Assembly: GCA_963707015.1 (NCBI GenBank)
Contig: CAVPOO010000018.1
Location: forward strand, 1 to 36,905
Reading direction: 5' to 3'
Source of the DNA: CAVPOO01 sp963707015
GTDB lineage: Bacteria > Pseudomonadota > Gammaproteobacteria > Thiohalobacterales > Thiohalobacteraceae
Length of the DNA: 36,905 nt
The notes beneath the pieces were generated by a model. The model was given only the letters and a program-made list of their open reading frames with translations. It ran no database searches and was not told where the DNA came from. Positions 1 to 8,255 of the stretch are shown here, in pieces. Made by a program: the position numbers and the translations under genes. Every line of letters begins with the position of its first letter. Positions within the stretch are counted from its first letter, which is position 1.

Positions 1-1198
1 CCTCCTGCCAGCCGGTATTGCGCGCATTGCTCAGACCGCGGTTCTCGGTACTGATGAGCGTAACGTCATATTCACCGGCAATATCGGGCGTAGCATCTGT
101 CGAACCATCATTGACGACGATGACTTCGTAATTCGGATAGGCGAGATCCGCCAGGCCCTGCAGCGTGTCGCGAATGGTGCGGGAACCGTTGTAGCTGCAC
201 ACCACCACCGAAACTAGCGGCCAGTTGGCGCTGGCCGGGAAAGGCACCTCGGCAAACGCCTTGCGCACGACACCGAGCGCCGCTTTCGGTTTACGCTCGC
301 GCGTGGCAAGCCCGAAGTCCCAGTCCTCGATGTCATGTCCACCACGATACCATTCGTCGGTCCAGGCGAACACGAAGGCACCGGCACAGCCGGCGGCAAA
401 GGCGGTGCGGATCTGCCAGTTGAGACTGGTCGCCTGCTGGTCCTCGCCATTCCGGCGGCTGTCCAGCCCGATCTCGGCCATGAGTAACGGGCGCTCACCC
501 GCGATGTTCTGCAGGCGCGCCAGGTACGCCTCCAGTTTTTCCGGCGCTTCGAGATAGACGTTGAAGCAGATCAGATCGAGGAAGGAAAGCTGCAAGTACT
601 CGGTGGTCGGATAGCTGACGTAGGTTACCAGCGCAGTCGGATCTTCCGCCTTGACCACCTTGTACAGATGATGCAGATAACGCTCGATCCGCCGACGCCC
701 ATGCCAGCGGACAATGGACGGTGGGATCTCGTTACCGATCGTGAAACACAGCAGTGCCGGGTGCCCGACGCAGGCCCTCACTCCGGCGCGCACGCGTTCT
801 GCGATTCTGCGCTTGAGCGCAGGGTCGTCGAGAAAGGTGATGTGTTGCTCCCAGGCCAGGCCCACCATCACCCGCAAGCCGTGGCGCTGGGCGGTATCCA
901 GCAGCCAGCGGGGCGCCGGCGTATAGGTGCGAACGGTATTGATCCCGTTTTCGACCATTGCGGCAAAGTCGGCCTCGACCACCTCGGCCGCGGGGAACTG
1001 ATTGCCAGCGTCGTCGGGGCGGAACGTCCCGTACGTGACACCCTTAACCCAGTATTTCGCGTCGCCGACGAACAGAAACTTGCCACGTACGGCGGGACGT
1101 GCGGCGTAATCATGGCCCGCGTCGGTTGCCACAATGAGGGAGGGCTGTGCAGTCACGCGCGCTGCGGCATCGCTTGATTGGGGATTCAGTGTCGACAT
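1..1198 (-). CDS. Glycoside hydrolase / family 2 glycosyltransferase fusion, partial (C-terminus off the left edge)
   Basis: The reading frame starts at ATG 1196-1198 and stays open to base 1, about 399 codons. Residues ~40-300 resemble a TIM-barrel glycosidase of clan GH-A (GH2/GH5-like). GNEIP would carry the acid/base Glu, and MAEIGLDS the nucleophile Glu near the end of the barrel. From residue ~325 the same frame continues into a GT-A fold with the start SVVVCSYNG, then VVNDGSTDATPD (the DxD-type nucleotide-sugar region) and ENRGLSNARN, typical of GT2 enzymes. No signal peptide is seen, so the product is probably cytoplasmic or attached by segments beyond the edge. It lies 36 bp downstream of galE in the same orientation, so it probably shares the uxs-galE polysaccharide operon. 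The substrates are unknown. I am confident in both domains, less so in the exact GH family. Confidence 0.82.
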   Translation of the reverse strand, partial: MSTLNPQSSDAAARVTAQPSLIVATDAGHDYAARPAVRGKFLFVGDAKYWVKGVTYGTFRPDDAGNQFPAAEVVEADFAAMVENGINTVRTYTPAPRWLLDTAQRHGLRVMVGLAWEQHITFLDDPALKRRIAERVRAGVRACVGHPALLCFTIGNEIPPSIVRWHGRRRIERYLHHLYKVVKAEDPTALVTYVSYPTTEYLQLSFLDLICFNVYLEAPEKLEAYLARLQNIAGERPLLMAEIGLDSRRNGEDQQATSLNWQIRTAFAAGCAGAFVFAWTDEWYRGGHDIEDWDFGLATRERKPKAALGVVRKAFAEVPFPASANWPLVSVVVCSYNGSRTIRDTLQGLADLAYPNYEVIVVNDGSTDATPDIAGEYDVTLISTENRGLSNARNTGWQE

Positions 1199-1234
1199 AA
1201 ACAGGACTTAATTTCTTATTAAAGTATGTGCTGC

Positions 1235-2251
1235 TTAGGCGGTAAAGGCCCGCGGCGCCGGGACGCGGTCTTCTGCACGCTGATTTTCGTGCCAGCGCAA
1301 GGCCGTTGCGACGATGGTGTCGAGGTCGGAGTGCCGCGGCACCCAGCCCAACAGCTCCGCTGCCATACCGGGCTGCGCCACCAGGATCGGCGGGTCACCG
1401 GGCCGACGCGGCGCCTCCAGCGCGTGGACCTTCCGGCCGCTTATTTTTTCCACCGTGTCGATGACCTCTCGGACCGTGTAGCCATTACCCGTACCGAGGT
1501 TAAGGAAGGTGCTGTCGGACCCGTCTCGCAGGTACTGGAGTGCCTTGACGTGGGCGCTGGCGAGGTCAGTCACATGAATATAATCGCGCACGGCACTGCC
1601 ATCCAGCGTCGGATAGTCCGTACCGAAAATTCTCACATTCTCCCGATAACCCAGGGCCGCCTCGATAACCAGGGGTATCAGATGTGTCTCGGGATCATGG
1701 TCCTCACCAATTTCGCCGTCCGAATCGGCGCCTGCGGCGTTGAAGTAGCGCAGCGAAACGGATCGTATGTCATGCGCCACGCCATACCAGCGCAGTGCCC
1801 GCTCGATGAACAGTTTTGACTCACCATAGGGATTCACCGGACACTGCGGATGGTCTTCATCAATGGGTACCCGCTCGGGCATGCCATAGGTGGCGCAGGT
1901 GGAGGAAAACACGATCTTATCTACGCCGCCATCAACCATGGCATCGAGCAGGTTGATGGTGTTTGTCACATTGTTGCGGAAGTACTTGCCCGGATCCTGC
2001 ATGGATTCGCCGACATAGGCATAGGCGGCAAAGTGCATGACCGCCTCCACCTGATAGTCGCGCAACACATCGCGAAGATGGGTGCGATCACCCAGGTCGG
2101 CCTCAACGAAAGGGCCCCATTGCACCGCCCATTCGTGACCATAGACGAGGTTGTCGAGCGTGATCGGCGTATAACCCGCTGCTGCCAGGGCCTTGCAGGC
2201 ATGGCTGCCGATATAGCCGGCACCACCGGTCACGAGGACGTTATGCGCCAT
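1235..2251 (-). CDS. galE: UDP-glucose 4-epimerase
   Basis: This short-chain dehydrogenase-type epimerase interconverts UDP-glucose and UDP-galactose with bound NAD. The N-terminus VLVTGGAGYIGSH is the Rossmann GxxGxxG motif. FSSTCATYG gives the catalytic Ser/Thr, and NPYGESK gives the YxxxK pair. DNLVYGHEWAV and the C-terminal RRPGDPPILVA are typical of GalE. From ATG 2251 the protein is 338 residues, the usual length. An in-frame codon at 2320 would add 23 residues lying inside the upstream gene, whereas GGAGG stands 7 bp before 2251, so 2251 is preferred. The gene overlaps the end of uxs by 11 bp, implying translational coupling. It probably supplies UDP-galactose for the adjacent glycosyltransferase. 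Confidence 0.95.
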   Translation of the reverse strand: MAHNVLVTGGAGYIGSHACKALAAAGYTPITLDNLVYGHEWAVQWGPFVEADLGDRTHLRDVLRDYQVEAVMHFAAYAYVGESMQDPGKYFRNNVTNTINLLDAMVDGGVDKIVFSSTCATYGMPERVPIDEDHPQCPVNPYGESKLFIERALRWYGVAHDIRSVSLRYFNAAGADSDGEIGEDHDPETHLIPLVIEAALGYRENVRIFGTDYPTLDGSAVRDYIHVTDLASAHVKALQYLRDGSDSTFLNLGTGNGYTVREVIDTVEKISGRKVHALEAPRRPGDPPILVAQPGMAAELLGWVPRHSDLDTIVATALRWHENQRAEDRVPAPRAFTA

Positions 2252-3281
2252 GCGCGTGCCTCCACTCGTCCGGCAGTCCGGCGCCATGATGGACCACCAG
2301 ATTGGGACGCGGCGGGGCAAAGGCCTCGGCGAAATACGCGATCGTGTGTTTTAGACCCTCCTCGAGGGACACCCTGGGGTGCCAATCGAGGTAGGTGCGG
2401 GCCAGCGTGATGTCGGGCTGGCGCTGTCTGGGATCATCTGCCGGCAAGGCCTTGTGTACGAGTCTCGAATCCGCCCCGGTAACCGCCAGGACCCGTTTGG
2501 CCAGTTCCAGAATGGTGAACTCGCCCGGGTTCCCGAGATTAATGGGGCCGGTGAAGTCTGCGGGCGTGTCCATGGTGCGCAGAAAGCCCTCGATCAGGTC
2601 ATCCACGTAGCAGAAGGAGCGTGTCTGCTGGCCTTGACCATAGATGGTGATGTCCTCGCCGCTCAATGCCTGCACGATAAAGTTGGACACTACCCGGCCA
2701 TCCTTGGGGTCCATGCGCGGGCCGTAGGTATTGAAGATGCGCACCACCTTGATCTCGACGCCATGGCGTCGGTGATAGTCGAAGAACAGCGTCTCCGCGC
2801 AGCGCTTGCCTTCATCGTAACAGGCGCGGATGCCGGTCGGATTCACATGTCCCCAGTAACTCTCCGGCTGCGGGTGGACCAGCGGGTCACCGTACACCTC
2901 GCTGGTTGAGGCGTGCAGGATCCTGGCACCGACGCGCTTGGCCAGCCCGAGCATGTTGATTGCCCCGAGGATGCTGGTCTTCGTCGTATGCACCGGGTCG
3001 TATTGATAGTGCACGGGCGAGGCCGGACAGGCGAGGTTATAGATCTCGTCCACCTGCACATACAGCGGGTTGGTGATGTCGTGTTCGAGTACAGTGAACA
3101 GCGGGTGACTCATCAAATGCATGATGTTGCGCCGCGAACCGGTGTAGAAATTGTCGACGCAAACGACCTCACATCCTTCATTGAGCAGGCGTTCGCAGAG
3201 ATGCGAACCCAGAAAGCCTGCACCTCCGGTTACCAGCACCCTTTTATTGGAAAGTTCCTTACAACCTGTTGGCTTCATCAT
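2241..3281 (-). CDS. uxs: UDP-glucuronate decarboxylase (UDP-xylose synthase)
   Basis: This is an extended SDR enzyme of 346 residues. RVLVTGGAGFLGSHL is the NAD-binding loop, VDNFYTGSRRN follows the second strand, and LHASTSEVYGDP holds the catalytic Ser/Thr. The YxxxK pair is in CYDEGKRCAE. The segments YNLACPASPVHYQYDP and HTTKTSILGAINML are characteristic of UDP-xylose synthases, which convert UDP-glucuronate to UDP-xylose with loss of CO2. Two adjacent ATG codons (3281 and 3278) could start it; GGAG sits 6-9 bp upstream. It is the first gene of the uxs-galE-GH/GT operon, so the product sugar probably enters an exopolysaccharide. No UDP-glucose dehydrogenase is present in the window to supply the substrate. 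Confidence 0.93.
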   Translation of the reverse strand: MMKPTGCKELSNKRVLVTGGAGFLGSHLCERLLNEGCEVVCVDNFYTGSRRNIMHLMSHPLFTVLEHDITNPLYVQVDEIYNLACPASPVHYQYDPVHTTKTSILGAINMLGLAKRVGARILHASTSEVYGDPLVHPQPESYWGHVNPTGIRACYDEGKRCAETLFFDYHRRHGVEIKVVRIFNTYGPRMDPKDGRVVSNFIVQALSGEDITIYGQGQQTRSFCYVDDLIEGFLRTMDTPADFTGPINLGNPGEFTILELAKRVLAVTGADSRLVHKALPADDPRQRQPDITLARTYLDWHPRVSLEEGLKHTIAYFAEAFAPPRPNLVVHHGAGLPDEWRHAHGA

Positions 3282-3889
3282 TTCGTCTCCGACTACAGTA
3301 AGCGCTGTGCGCGAACTGGGTGATTACTTTATTTAGTTTTTGGCATCACTACTTTATAGACTACAAACTCTCCATAATGACGACTCAGTCACAGTTTAAT
3401 ACATTATAATGTACTTAAGTATTTAGCTCCATGACTCGATAGACTCACCCGTCCCAGCCTGACCCGCGGACGGAACGACGAATGGCAAGACATGCAAGCC
3501 AGGGGCATGTGCGACCCCGTTCTCGACTGGGCCGTCCTGGCGTTAGGTTTCCCTGAAATCTGGCGGTAGCCGCAGCTGCCGGCGAGGGGTGCCGGCGGGC
3601 TTTTGCGATCCGTTCGCGCACCGTATCGAGAACAGTGGCGTCCTGTCTACACTACCACAACTAACTCGTGGAAGGGGTACTGAATTACTGGAACTGGAAT
3701 CTCCCCGCGTGCTGAAAATTACGACTCACCACTTGCCCGTCTCAATATAGCCAGTTCATGCGGATTGCCGCAAGAGGATAGTCGGCTCAACAAGATGGCG
3801 TCAAACATGGGCATATGTGGCTTCGACAGGAACGGCGAGCTCGCCCCCGACAGCCAGAGCAAGGCGGCGCAAAATCACCCGGCGACCGC
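3282..3889. other. Intergenic region, 608 bp, AT-rich half next to the polysaccharide operon
   Basis: No credible gene is seen on either strand. Bases ~3325-3435 are much richer in A and T than the rest of the window and should contain the promoter of the leftward uxs operon. TATAAA- and TATAAT-like hexamers occur, but no convincing -35 partner. A GCCGGC-7-GCCGGC hairpin (3578-3596) followed within 5 bases by TTTT could be a weak rightward terminator, though no rightward gene ends there. The rest (3600-3889) shows no recognisable structure. Confidence 0.6.
3400..3413. promoter_or_regulatory. Perfect 14-bp palindrome TACATTATAATGTA, candidate operator or promoter
   Basis: The sequence is its own reverse complement and contains TATAAT on both strands. 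It lies about 120 bp upstream of uxs in an AT-rich stretch. It could be a regulator-binding site or a -10 element. No good -35 hexamer is seen at 16-18 bp for the leftward direction, so the assignment is tentative. Confidence 0.3.
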
Positions 3890-4703
3890 TCACAGATTTC
3901 CGCTTTGGGGTCGTGAACGCACATCCAGGTAGTCGCGCAAGCGGTCACCGAGGAGATTGACGGACAACACGACCAGAACCATGGCGATGCCGGGAACGAT
4001 CACCATATGGGGCGCAACCAGCAGGTAGCGGGTACCATCCCGGATCATGCTGCCCCAGGACGCTTCCGGCGGCTGCACGCCCAGACCCAGAAACGACAGT
4101 CCTGCTTCCGCCACAACGACGGATGCCACCCCGAAGGTCGCCTCGACAATCAGCGGTGCGGTAATCAGGGGTAACAGGTGCCGGCTGATGATACGCATCC
4201 GGCTCGCCCCCAGCGCCTGTGCGGCAAGCACGTGCTCGCGGTGTTTGAGGGAAAGGATCTGGGCCCGCGCCAGCCGCGCAAACCCTACCCACCCGACAGC
4301 CGTAAGCGCGATGACCACGTTGCCGATGCCGGGACCCAGCAGGCCGGCCAGCGCAATGGCAAGCAGGATGCCCGGAAATGCCAGAAACAGATCGATAACG
4401 CGGACGATAAACCCGTCGAGCCTGCCACCGACGTAGCCGCTGACGCTGCCGATCAGCGTGCCGGCACTCGAGGACAGCGTGACAACCCACAGGGAAACAA
4501 GGAAGGATGTCTGCGCCCCGTGAGACAAGACGGTCGAGCAGTGGCCGGCCGAGATCATCGTACCCCAGCCCGCCAGCAGCCCATGGCGAGCGCAGTATCT
4601 TATCGAGCTGAATACTGTTGGGATCCAGGGGCAACCAGGGACCGGCCAGCGCCACGACCGCCCAGCCGAGAAAGATCCAGCCCGACGCCCCGGGACGGAT
4701 CAC
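3890..4703 (-). pseudogene. Oligopeptide/dipeptide ABC transporter permease (DppC/OppC type), frameshifted
   Basis: This is the second inner-membrane permease of a peptide-type ABC importer. The N-terminal part (LPLDPNSIQL, GYDDLGRPLLDRLV) is in one frame. The remainder (GAQTSFLVSLWVV, the EAA-like loop ARAQILSLKHREHVLAAQAL, then GASRMRI and LSFLGLGVQPP) is in another. The break lies near the G4 run at 4516-4519; removing one base there joins the two halves into a normal DppC of about 270 residues. The likely start is GTG 4703, which overlaps the stop of the upstream permease as GTGA, a sign of translational coupling. No ATPase gene follows. It may be a true pseudogene or a sequence error; the neighbouring permease is broken too. 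Confidence 0.82.
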
Positions 4704-5630
4704 CCGCGCTCGCCCAGCCGGATCCGCGGGTCCACCCACGCATAGATGAGGTCCGTCAGCGTGCTGATGAGCACGTAGCTGAGACTGATCAGCAACACGC
4801 AGGCCTGCACCACCGGGTAGTCGCGGGTCTGAATGGCCTCAATGGTCAACAGCCCGATGCCCGGCCAGGAAAACACCGTTTCCGTGATGACCGCGCCGGC
4901 GAGGAGCGCGCCGAACTGCAGCCCGAGCACGGTGATGATCGGCAGCAAGGCGTTCGGCAGGGCATGGCGAACCAGCACCTGAGCGCGACTGTAACCCTTG
5001 GCATAGGCGGTACGAATGTAGTCCTCTCCCAGCACCTCCAGGACGCTGCTGCGGACCATGCGCGACAATATCGCACCCAGCGAGGTACCCAGCGTCAGGG
5101 CCGGCAGCACCACGGACCCGGCACTGTCGCGACCACTCACCGGGAACCATCCCAGCCAGAGCGAAAAGACCAGGATCAACAGCGGGCCCATCCAGAAATT
5201 CGGGATAGACACACCGATCAGCGAAAAGCTCATGGCACCCCGGTCCCATAGCGTGTCCTTGCGGGCCGCCGCCATCAGCCCCAGTGGCAGGGCCATGCCC
5301 AGTGCCAGCAGCAGCGACACGCCGGCGAGCTCTGCCGTCGCCGGCAAACGTTCCGCCAGCATGTCCGTGATGGCGCGCGCCGAGTGCAGCGAGACCCCCA
5401 GATCGAGGCGTGCCAGTGACTGAAGGTAGCTCGCCAGCTGCATGCGGTAGCGGTTGATCGAGGCCGAGCGCCGCGCGAAGCGCGACCCGATCGGCGGGGC
5501 TGGCCCCCTCCCCCAGCATCACGTCGACCGGGTCGCCCGGAATCAGATGGATAAACAGAAACACCAGCACGACGACGCCCAGGATGACCAGCGCCATGCC
5601 CGCCAGCCGCCTCAGCGCAGCGACTAACAC
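4700..5630 (-). pseudogene. Oligopeptide/dipeptide ABC transporter permease (DppB/OppB type), frameshifted
   Basis: This is the first permease of the importer. The N-terminal frame reads ALVILGVVVLVFLFIHLIPG then DPVDVMLGEGASP and ALGLDQPL, the classical DppB beginning. After about 5460 the reading passes to another frame: QLASYLQSLARLDLGVSL, ERLPATAEL, the cytoplasmic loop RTAYAKGYSRAQVLVRHALP and NALLPIITVLG, ending WVDPRIRLGERG. Each half alone is too short, and together they give a normal permease of about 310 residues. The switch is near 5445-5465 and needs one extra base removed or two added. The start is probably GTG 5630, which overlaps the YkuD gene stop by 7 bp and has a G-rich Shine-Dalgarno site. 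The downstream permease overlaps at GTGA. Confidence 0.82.
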
Positions 5631-6178
5631 ACCCCCGCCCCCTCACGCGCGACGGGCTGGAATGGGCCTTCCTGAATCAATACCGGCGTATAGGCCGGCG
5701 TCATGCCAAAGAGCTCTGCCACATCGCGGTTGCGCATCCGGATGCAGCCGTGCGAGGCCGGCACGCCCACCGGCTGATCATCCGGGCAACCGTGGATGTA
5801 GATATAGCGCCGCATGCTGTCCCGTTGACCGAGCCGGTTCCTGCCCGGTTCCAGACCGCTCAGCCAGAGGATGCGTGTGAGTATCCAGTCGCGATCGGGA
5901 AACTGCTGCGCGAGCTCGGGCGAGTAGATCTCGCCGCTTGGGCGTCGGCCGACGAACACGGTATTGGCCTGACAACCCGCGCCAATCCTGGCGCGGACAC
6001 AATGCCAGCCGCGCGGCGTGCATTCACTGTCCGTCTCCTCGCCGGGTCCATTACGCGCCGTGGATACCGGCCAGCTCTTGAGGACATGACTGCCCCGCAG
6101 GGCCTGCAGGCGCTGTTCGCTGAGACTGACCCGGATCCAGTAGCGGTCATCTGACATCTGAGCTGCGGGTGACTGCAT
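5624..6178 (-). CDS. YkuD-family L,D-transpeptidase or L,D-carboxypeptidase without a signal peptide
   Basis: The protein has about 184 residues and a YkuD catalytic domain. The motif is seen as IYIHGCPDDQPVGVPASHGC followed by IRM, with the nucleophile Cys in SHGCIRM and the upstream catalytic His. N-terminal strands (YWIRVSLSEQRLQAL) fit the fold. No signal peptide, lipobox or membrane segment is visible, so the enzyme may be cytoplasmic. A YkuD enzyme of Acinetobacter (ElsL) works in the cytoplasm as an L,D-carboxypeptidase in murein recycling. The location between a peptide-binding protein and peptide permeases suggests a role on imported peptides (inference). The start is uncertain: ATG 6178, five bases after the upstream stop, is chosen; ATG 6157 is an alternative. 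No strong Shine-Dalgarno site is seen. Confidence 0.85.
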   Translation of the reverse strand: MQSPAAQMSDDRYWIRVSLSEQRLQALRGSHVLKSWPVSTARNGPGEETDSECTPRGWHCVRARIGAGCQANTVFVGRRPSGEIYSPELAQQFPDRDWILTRILWLSGLEPGRNRLGQRDSMRRYIYIHGCPDDQPVGVPASHGCIRMRNRDVAELFGMTPAYTPVLIQEGPFQPVAREGAGVC

Positions 6179-6182
6179 GGTT

Positions 6183-7796
6183 TCAGTGCGTGCTCGCCAG
6201 CGTCGTCGCTGCAACCGATCGATGGACGGCTGTCAGACCATCATAATTGCCGTCCGGCGCCAGCCGGTAACCGTTGATGTCCGCTCGCGCCGCATAGACA
6301 TGATCTTCGTACCAGAGCGAAACATAGGGTATCAGCCTGGCAAGCCGCTGCTGCAACCGGCGATACAGATCGGCCTGCACCTGGTAGTCCTGCGCCAATT
6401 CCGCTTGCGCGATGAGTTCGTCGGTCTGCGGATCGTGAAACCGGCCCCGATTGGCCCCCTGCGGCGGCAGCGACTGGCTGTGAAACACATAGCGGAAGAT
6501 ATCCGGCGTATGCACCCCCACCCACGCCAGGCTATAGACCTGGAAGCGACCGTTCTTGATGTCACCGTAAAACGTTCCCCAATCATAGCTCTGGATGCGA
6601 ACCCGAAAGCCGACACGACCCAGCTGATCCTGAATCACCGTCGCCAGGCGGATGCGCAGCGGATCACTCGATGTCTTGTAGGTCAGCGCCAGCGGATGCT
6701 GCTCAGTGTAACCGAGCCCTGCCAGTAAGCGCCTGGCCTGTTCGGGATCATGGGGGACAGGCCGGATATCGGGATGGCCGGCCCAGTGATCCGCCGGCAG
6801 GAGCGCGCTCGCGGTCCGCGCCCCACCCCCCAACACGTAGCGGATGATAGCCTGCCGGTCGATCGCCTGTGCAACCGCCTGACGCACCGCCAGCTGTCCG
6901 GTAACCGGATCTGACAGATTGAAACCCAGATAGGAATAATTCGTACCCGGCGCCTGCGACACCTTCACCTGCGGGCGTGCCTGCAGCCAGCCGATCAGCT
7001 CGGTGGGCAGATCATTCTGCAGCAGGTCAATCTCCCCTCTCAGCAGCTTGAGCACGCGGACTGTCGGGTCCGCGACATGCACGAACTCAAACCGCTGGCC
7101 GTCATCGCTGCGTTCGAGAATGAGGCGGCCCGGCCGCGGTCGTGCGATATAACGAAACGGGCCGCTGCCCACGGGCGTCTCGTTCAATGGAAATCCTGCC
7201 GCAATCCGCGCCGAGGGCACAATACCGATCACCAGATAGGCAGGAAACAGGCGGTCGGGGCGTTTCAGCAGGAAATCGATGGTATCGTCATCGACCAGCT
7301 TCAGCGCATCGATGAGCTCGAGTGTCGCCCGGTGCGGTGAGGCATTGTCCGGATCCAGTATGAAGCCATAGGTTGCCTCGACATCGCGTGCCGTCAGGCG
7401 TGTTCCGTCGTGAAAATGCCGACGCTGCGGCTTGAGTCGGAAACGGTAATGGGTGGCTGACAGCACCTCCCACGTCGCCAGCGCGGGGACCGCTTCGCCG
7501 CGGTCGTCGAAATCGACCAGGCGCTGGTACAGCAGGCGATTGATGCGCGCCGATGCCGCATCGGTCGCAAAGCGCGGATCCAGGTTTTGCGGCGCGCTGG
7601 CCACCCCGAAACGAATCGCTGTTCCGGATTCCTGGGCGCAGCCACCCAGCAGCAGGAGCAGGATGGGCACAGCGAGGAAAATATCACAGCATCGTCGCCG
7701 CTGCGGGCGCGCGGATGCGCCGTCACTGCCGCAGCGCCTTGGACTGCCAGGCCTGATGTCACCAGTCCTTGTAAGGATGCTGAGCCAGGCAGACAT
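6183..7796 (-). CDS. Peptide ABC transporter substrate-binding lipoprotein (SBP family 5, DppA/OppA/MppA type)
   Basis: The body is a typical family 5 extracytoplasmic binding protein. LLLLLGGC is a lipobox, so the mature protein begins at that Cys. PQNLDPRFATDAA, FHDGTRLTARDVEATYGFIL and the region around VGSGPFRYIARPRPG match this family. Such proteins deliver oligopeptides or murein peptides to DppBC-type permeases, two of which lie just downstream. The start is unclear. ATG 7796 gives an unusually long 52-residue stretch before the lipobox Cys and overlaps the CYTH gene by 38 bp. A GTG at 7762 forms a neat GTGA overlap with the CYTH stop but is in another frame, so a small indel near the N-terminus is possible. 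Confidence 0.85.
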   Translation of the reverse strand: MSAWLSILTRTGDIRPGSPRRCGSDGASARPQRRRCCDIFLAVPILLLLLGGCAQESGTAIRFGVASAPQNLDPRFATDAASARINRLLYQRLVDFDDRGEAVPALATWEVLSATHYRFRLKPQRRHFHDGTRLTARDVEATYGFILDPDNASPHRATLELIDALKLVDDDTIDFLLKRPDRLFPAYLVIGIVPSARIAAGFPLNETPVGSGPFRYIARPRPGRLILERSDDGQRFEFVHVADPTVRVLKLLRGEIDLLQNDLPTELIGWLQARPQVKVSQAPGTNYSYLGFNLSDPVTGQLAVRQAVAQAIDRQAIIRYVLGGGARTASALLPADHWAGHPDIRPVPHDPEQARRLLAGLGYTEQHPLALTYKTSSDPLRIRLATVIQDQLGRVGFRVRIQSYDWGTFYGDIKNGRFQVYSLAWVGVHTPDIFRYVFHSQSLPPQGANRGRFHDPQTDELIAQAELAQDYQVQADLYRRLQQRLARLIPYVSLWYEDHVYAARADINGYRLAPDGNYDGLTAVHRSVAATTLASTH

Positions 7797-8241
7797 TGTA
7801 ATAGCGCGTATCCTCCGACACCTCGTCACCCAGCCACGCCGGCCTGGCGAAAACCTCATGCTCGTCGGTCAGCTCGAGCTCAGCCACGATCAGACCGGCA
7901 TTGTCCCCGTGAAAGACATCGATCTCCCAGACATGCTCCTGAAAGGTCACATGGTAGCGGGTCTTCTCGACCACTGCGCCGACGCACAGATCCTCCAGCA
8001 TCGCCTTGGCGTCTGCCCCGGGAATGGGGTATTCGAACTCCTGACGGCGGATACCGAGCGTCGCGCTCTTGATATTCAGGTAGGCCGCGTTTCCCTGCAT
8101 GCGGACGCGTATCGACACCTTGGCCTCACCGCCCGGCGCGAGCGACGTAAGGTAACCCTGCCGGTAGCGAACGCCCTGATCTGCCTGATCGCGCCAGCCG
8201 TCACCAGTGACCAGGAACTTGCGCTCAATTTCCGTTGCCAT
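7759..8241 (-). CDS. CYTH-domain phosphatase (inorganic triphosphatase / thiamine-triphosphatase type)
   Basis: The 160-residue protein begins MATEIERKFLV, containing the ExExK signature of the CYTH superfamily. These are tunnel-fold, metal-dependent enzymes that hydrolyse triphosphates. Alternating basic and acidic strands follow (KVSIRVRMQG, RQEFEYPIP, EKTRYHV, WEIDVFHG, LIVAELEL), as expected for the eight-stranded barrel, and the single-domain length is typical of bacterial stand-alone members. The substrate is not determined: tripolyphosphate is the most common activity in bacteria. ATG 8241 is chosen because the family motif begins there; a longer frame upstream has no family similarity. 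It lies 14 bp after ygfX and may be co-transcribed with the sdh operon. Confidence 0.88.
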   Translation of the reverse strand: MATEIERKFLVTGDGWRDQADQGVRYRQGYLTSLAPGGEAKVSIRVRMQGNAAYLNIKSATLGIRRQEFEYPIPGADAKAMLEDLCVGAVVEKTRYHVTFQEHVWEIDVFHGDNAGLIVAELELTDEHEVFARPAWLGDEVSEDTRYYNVCLAQHPYKDW

Positions 8242-8255
8242 AAGCAGAATCTTTC

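Noticed and set aside
3480..3600. Possible cyclic-di-GMP riboswitch because of GC-rich hairpins and GCAAG bases near the polysaccharide genes
   Set aside because: The conserved core bases of the GEMM-I aptamer are not present in order, and no gene follows on that strand.
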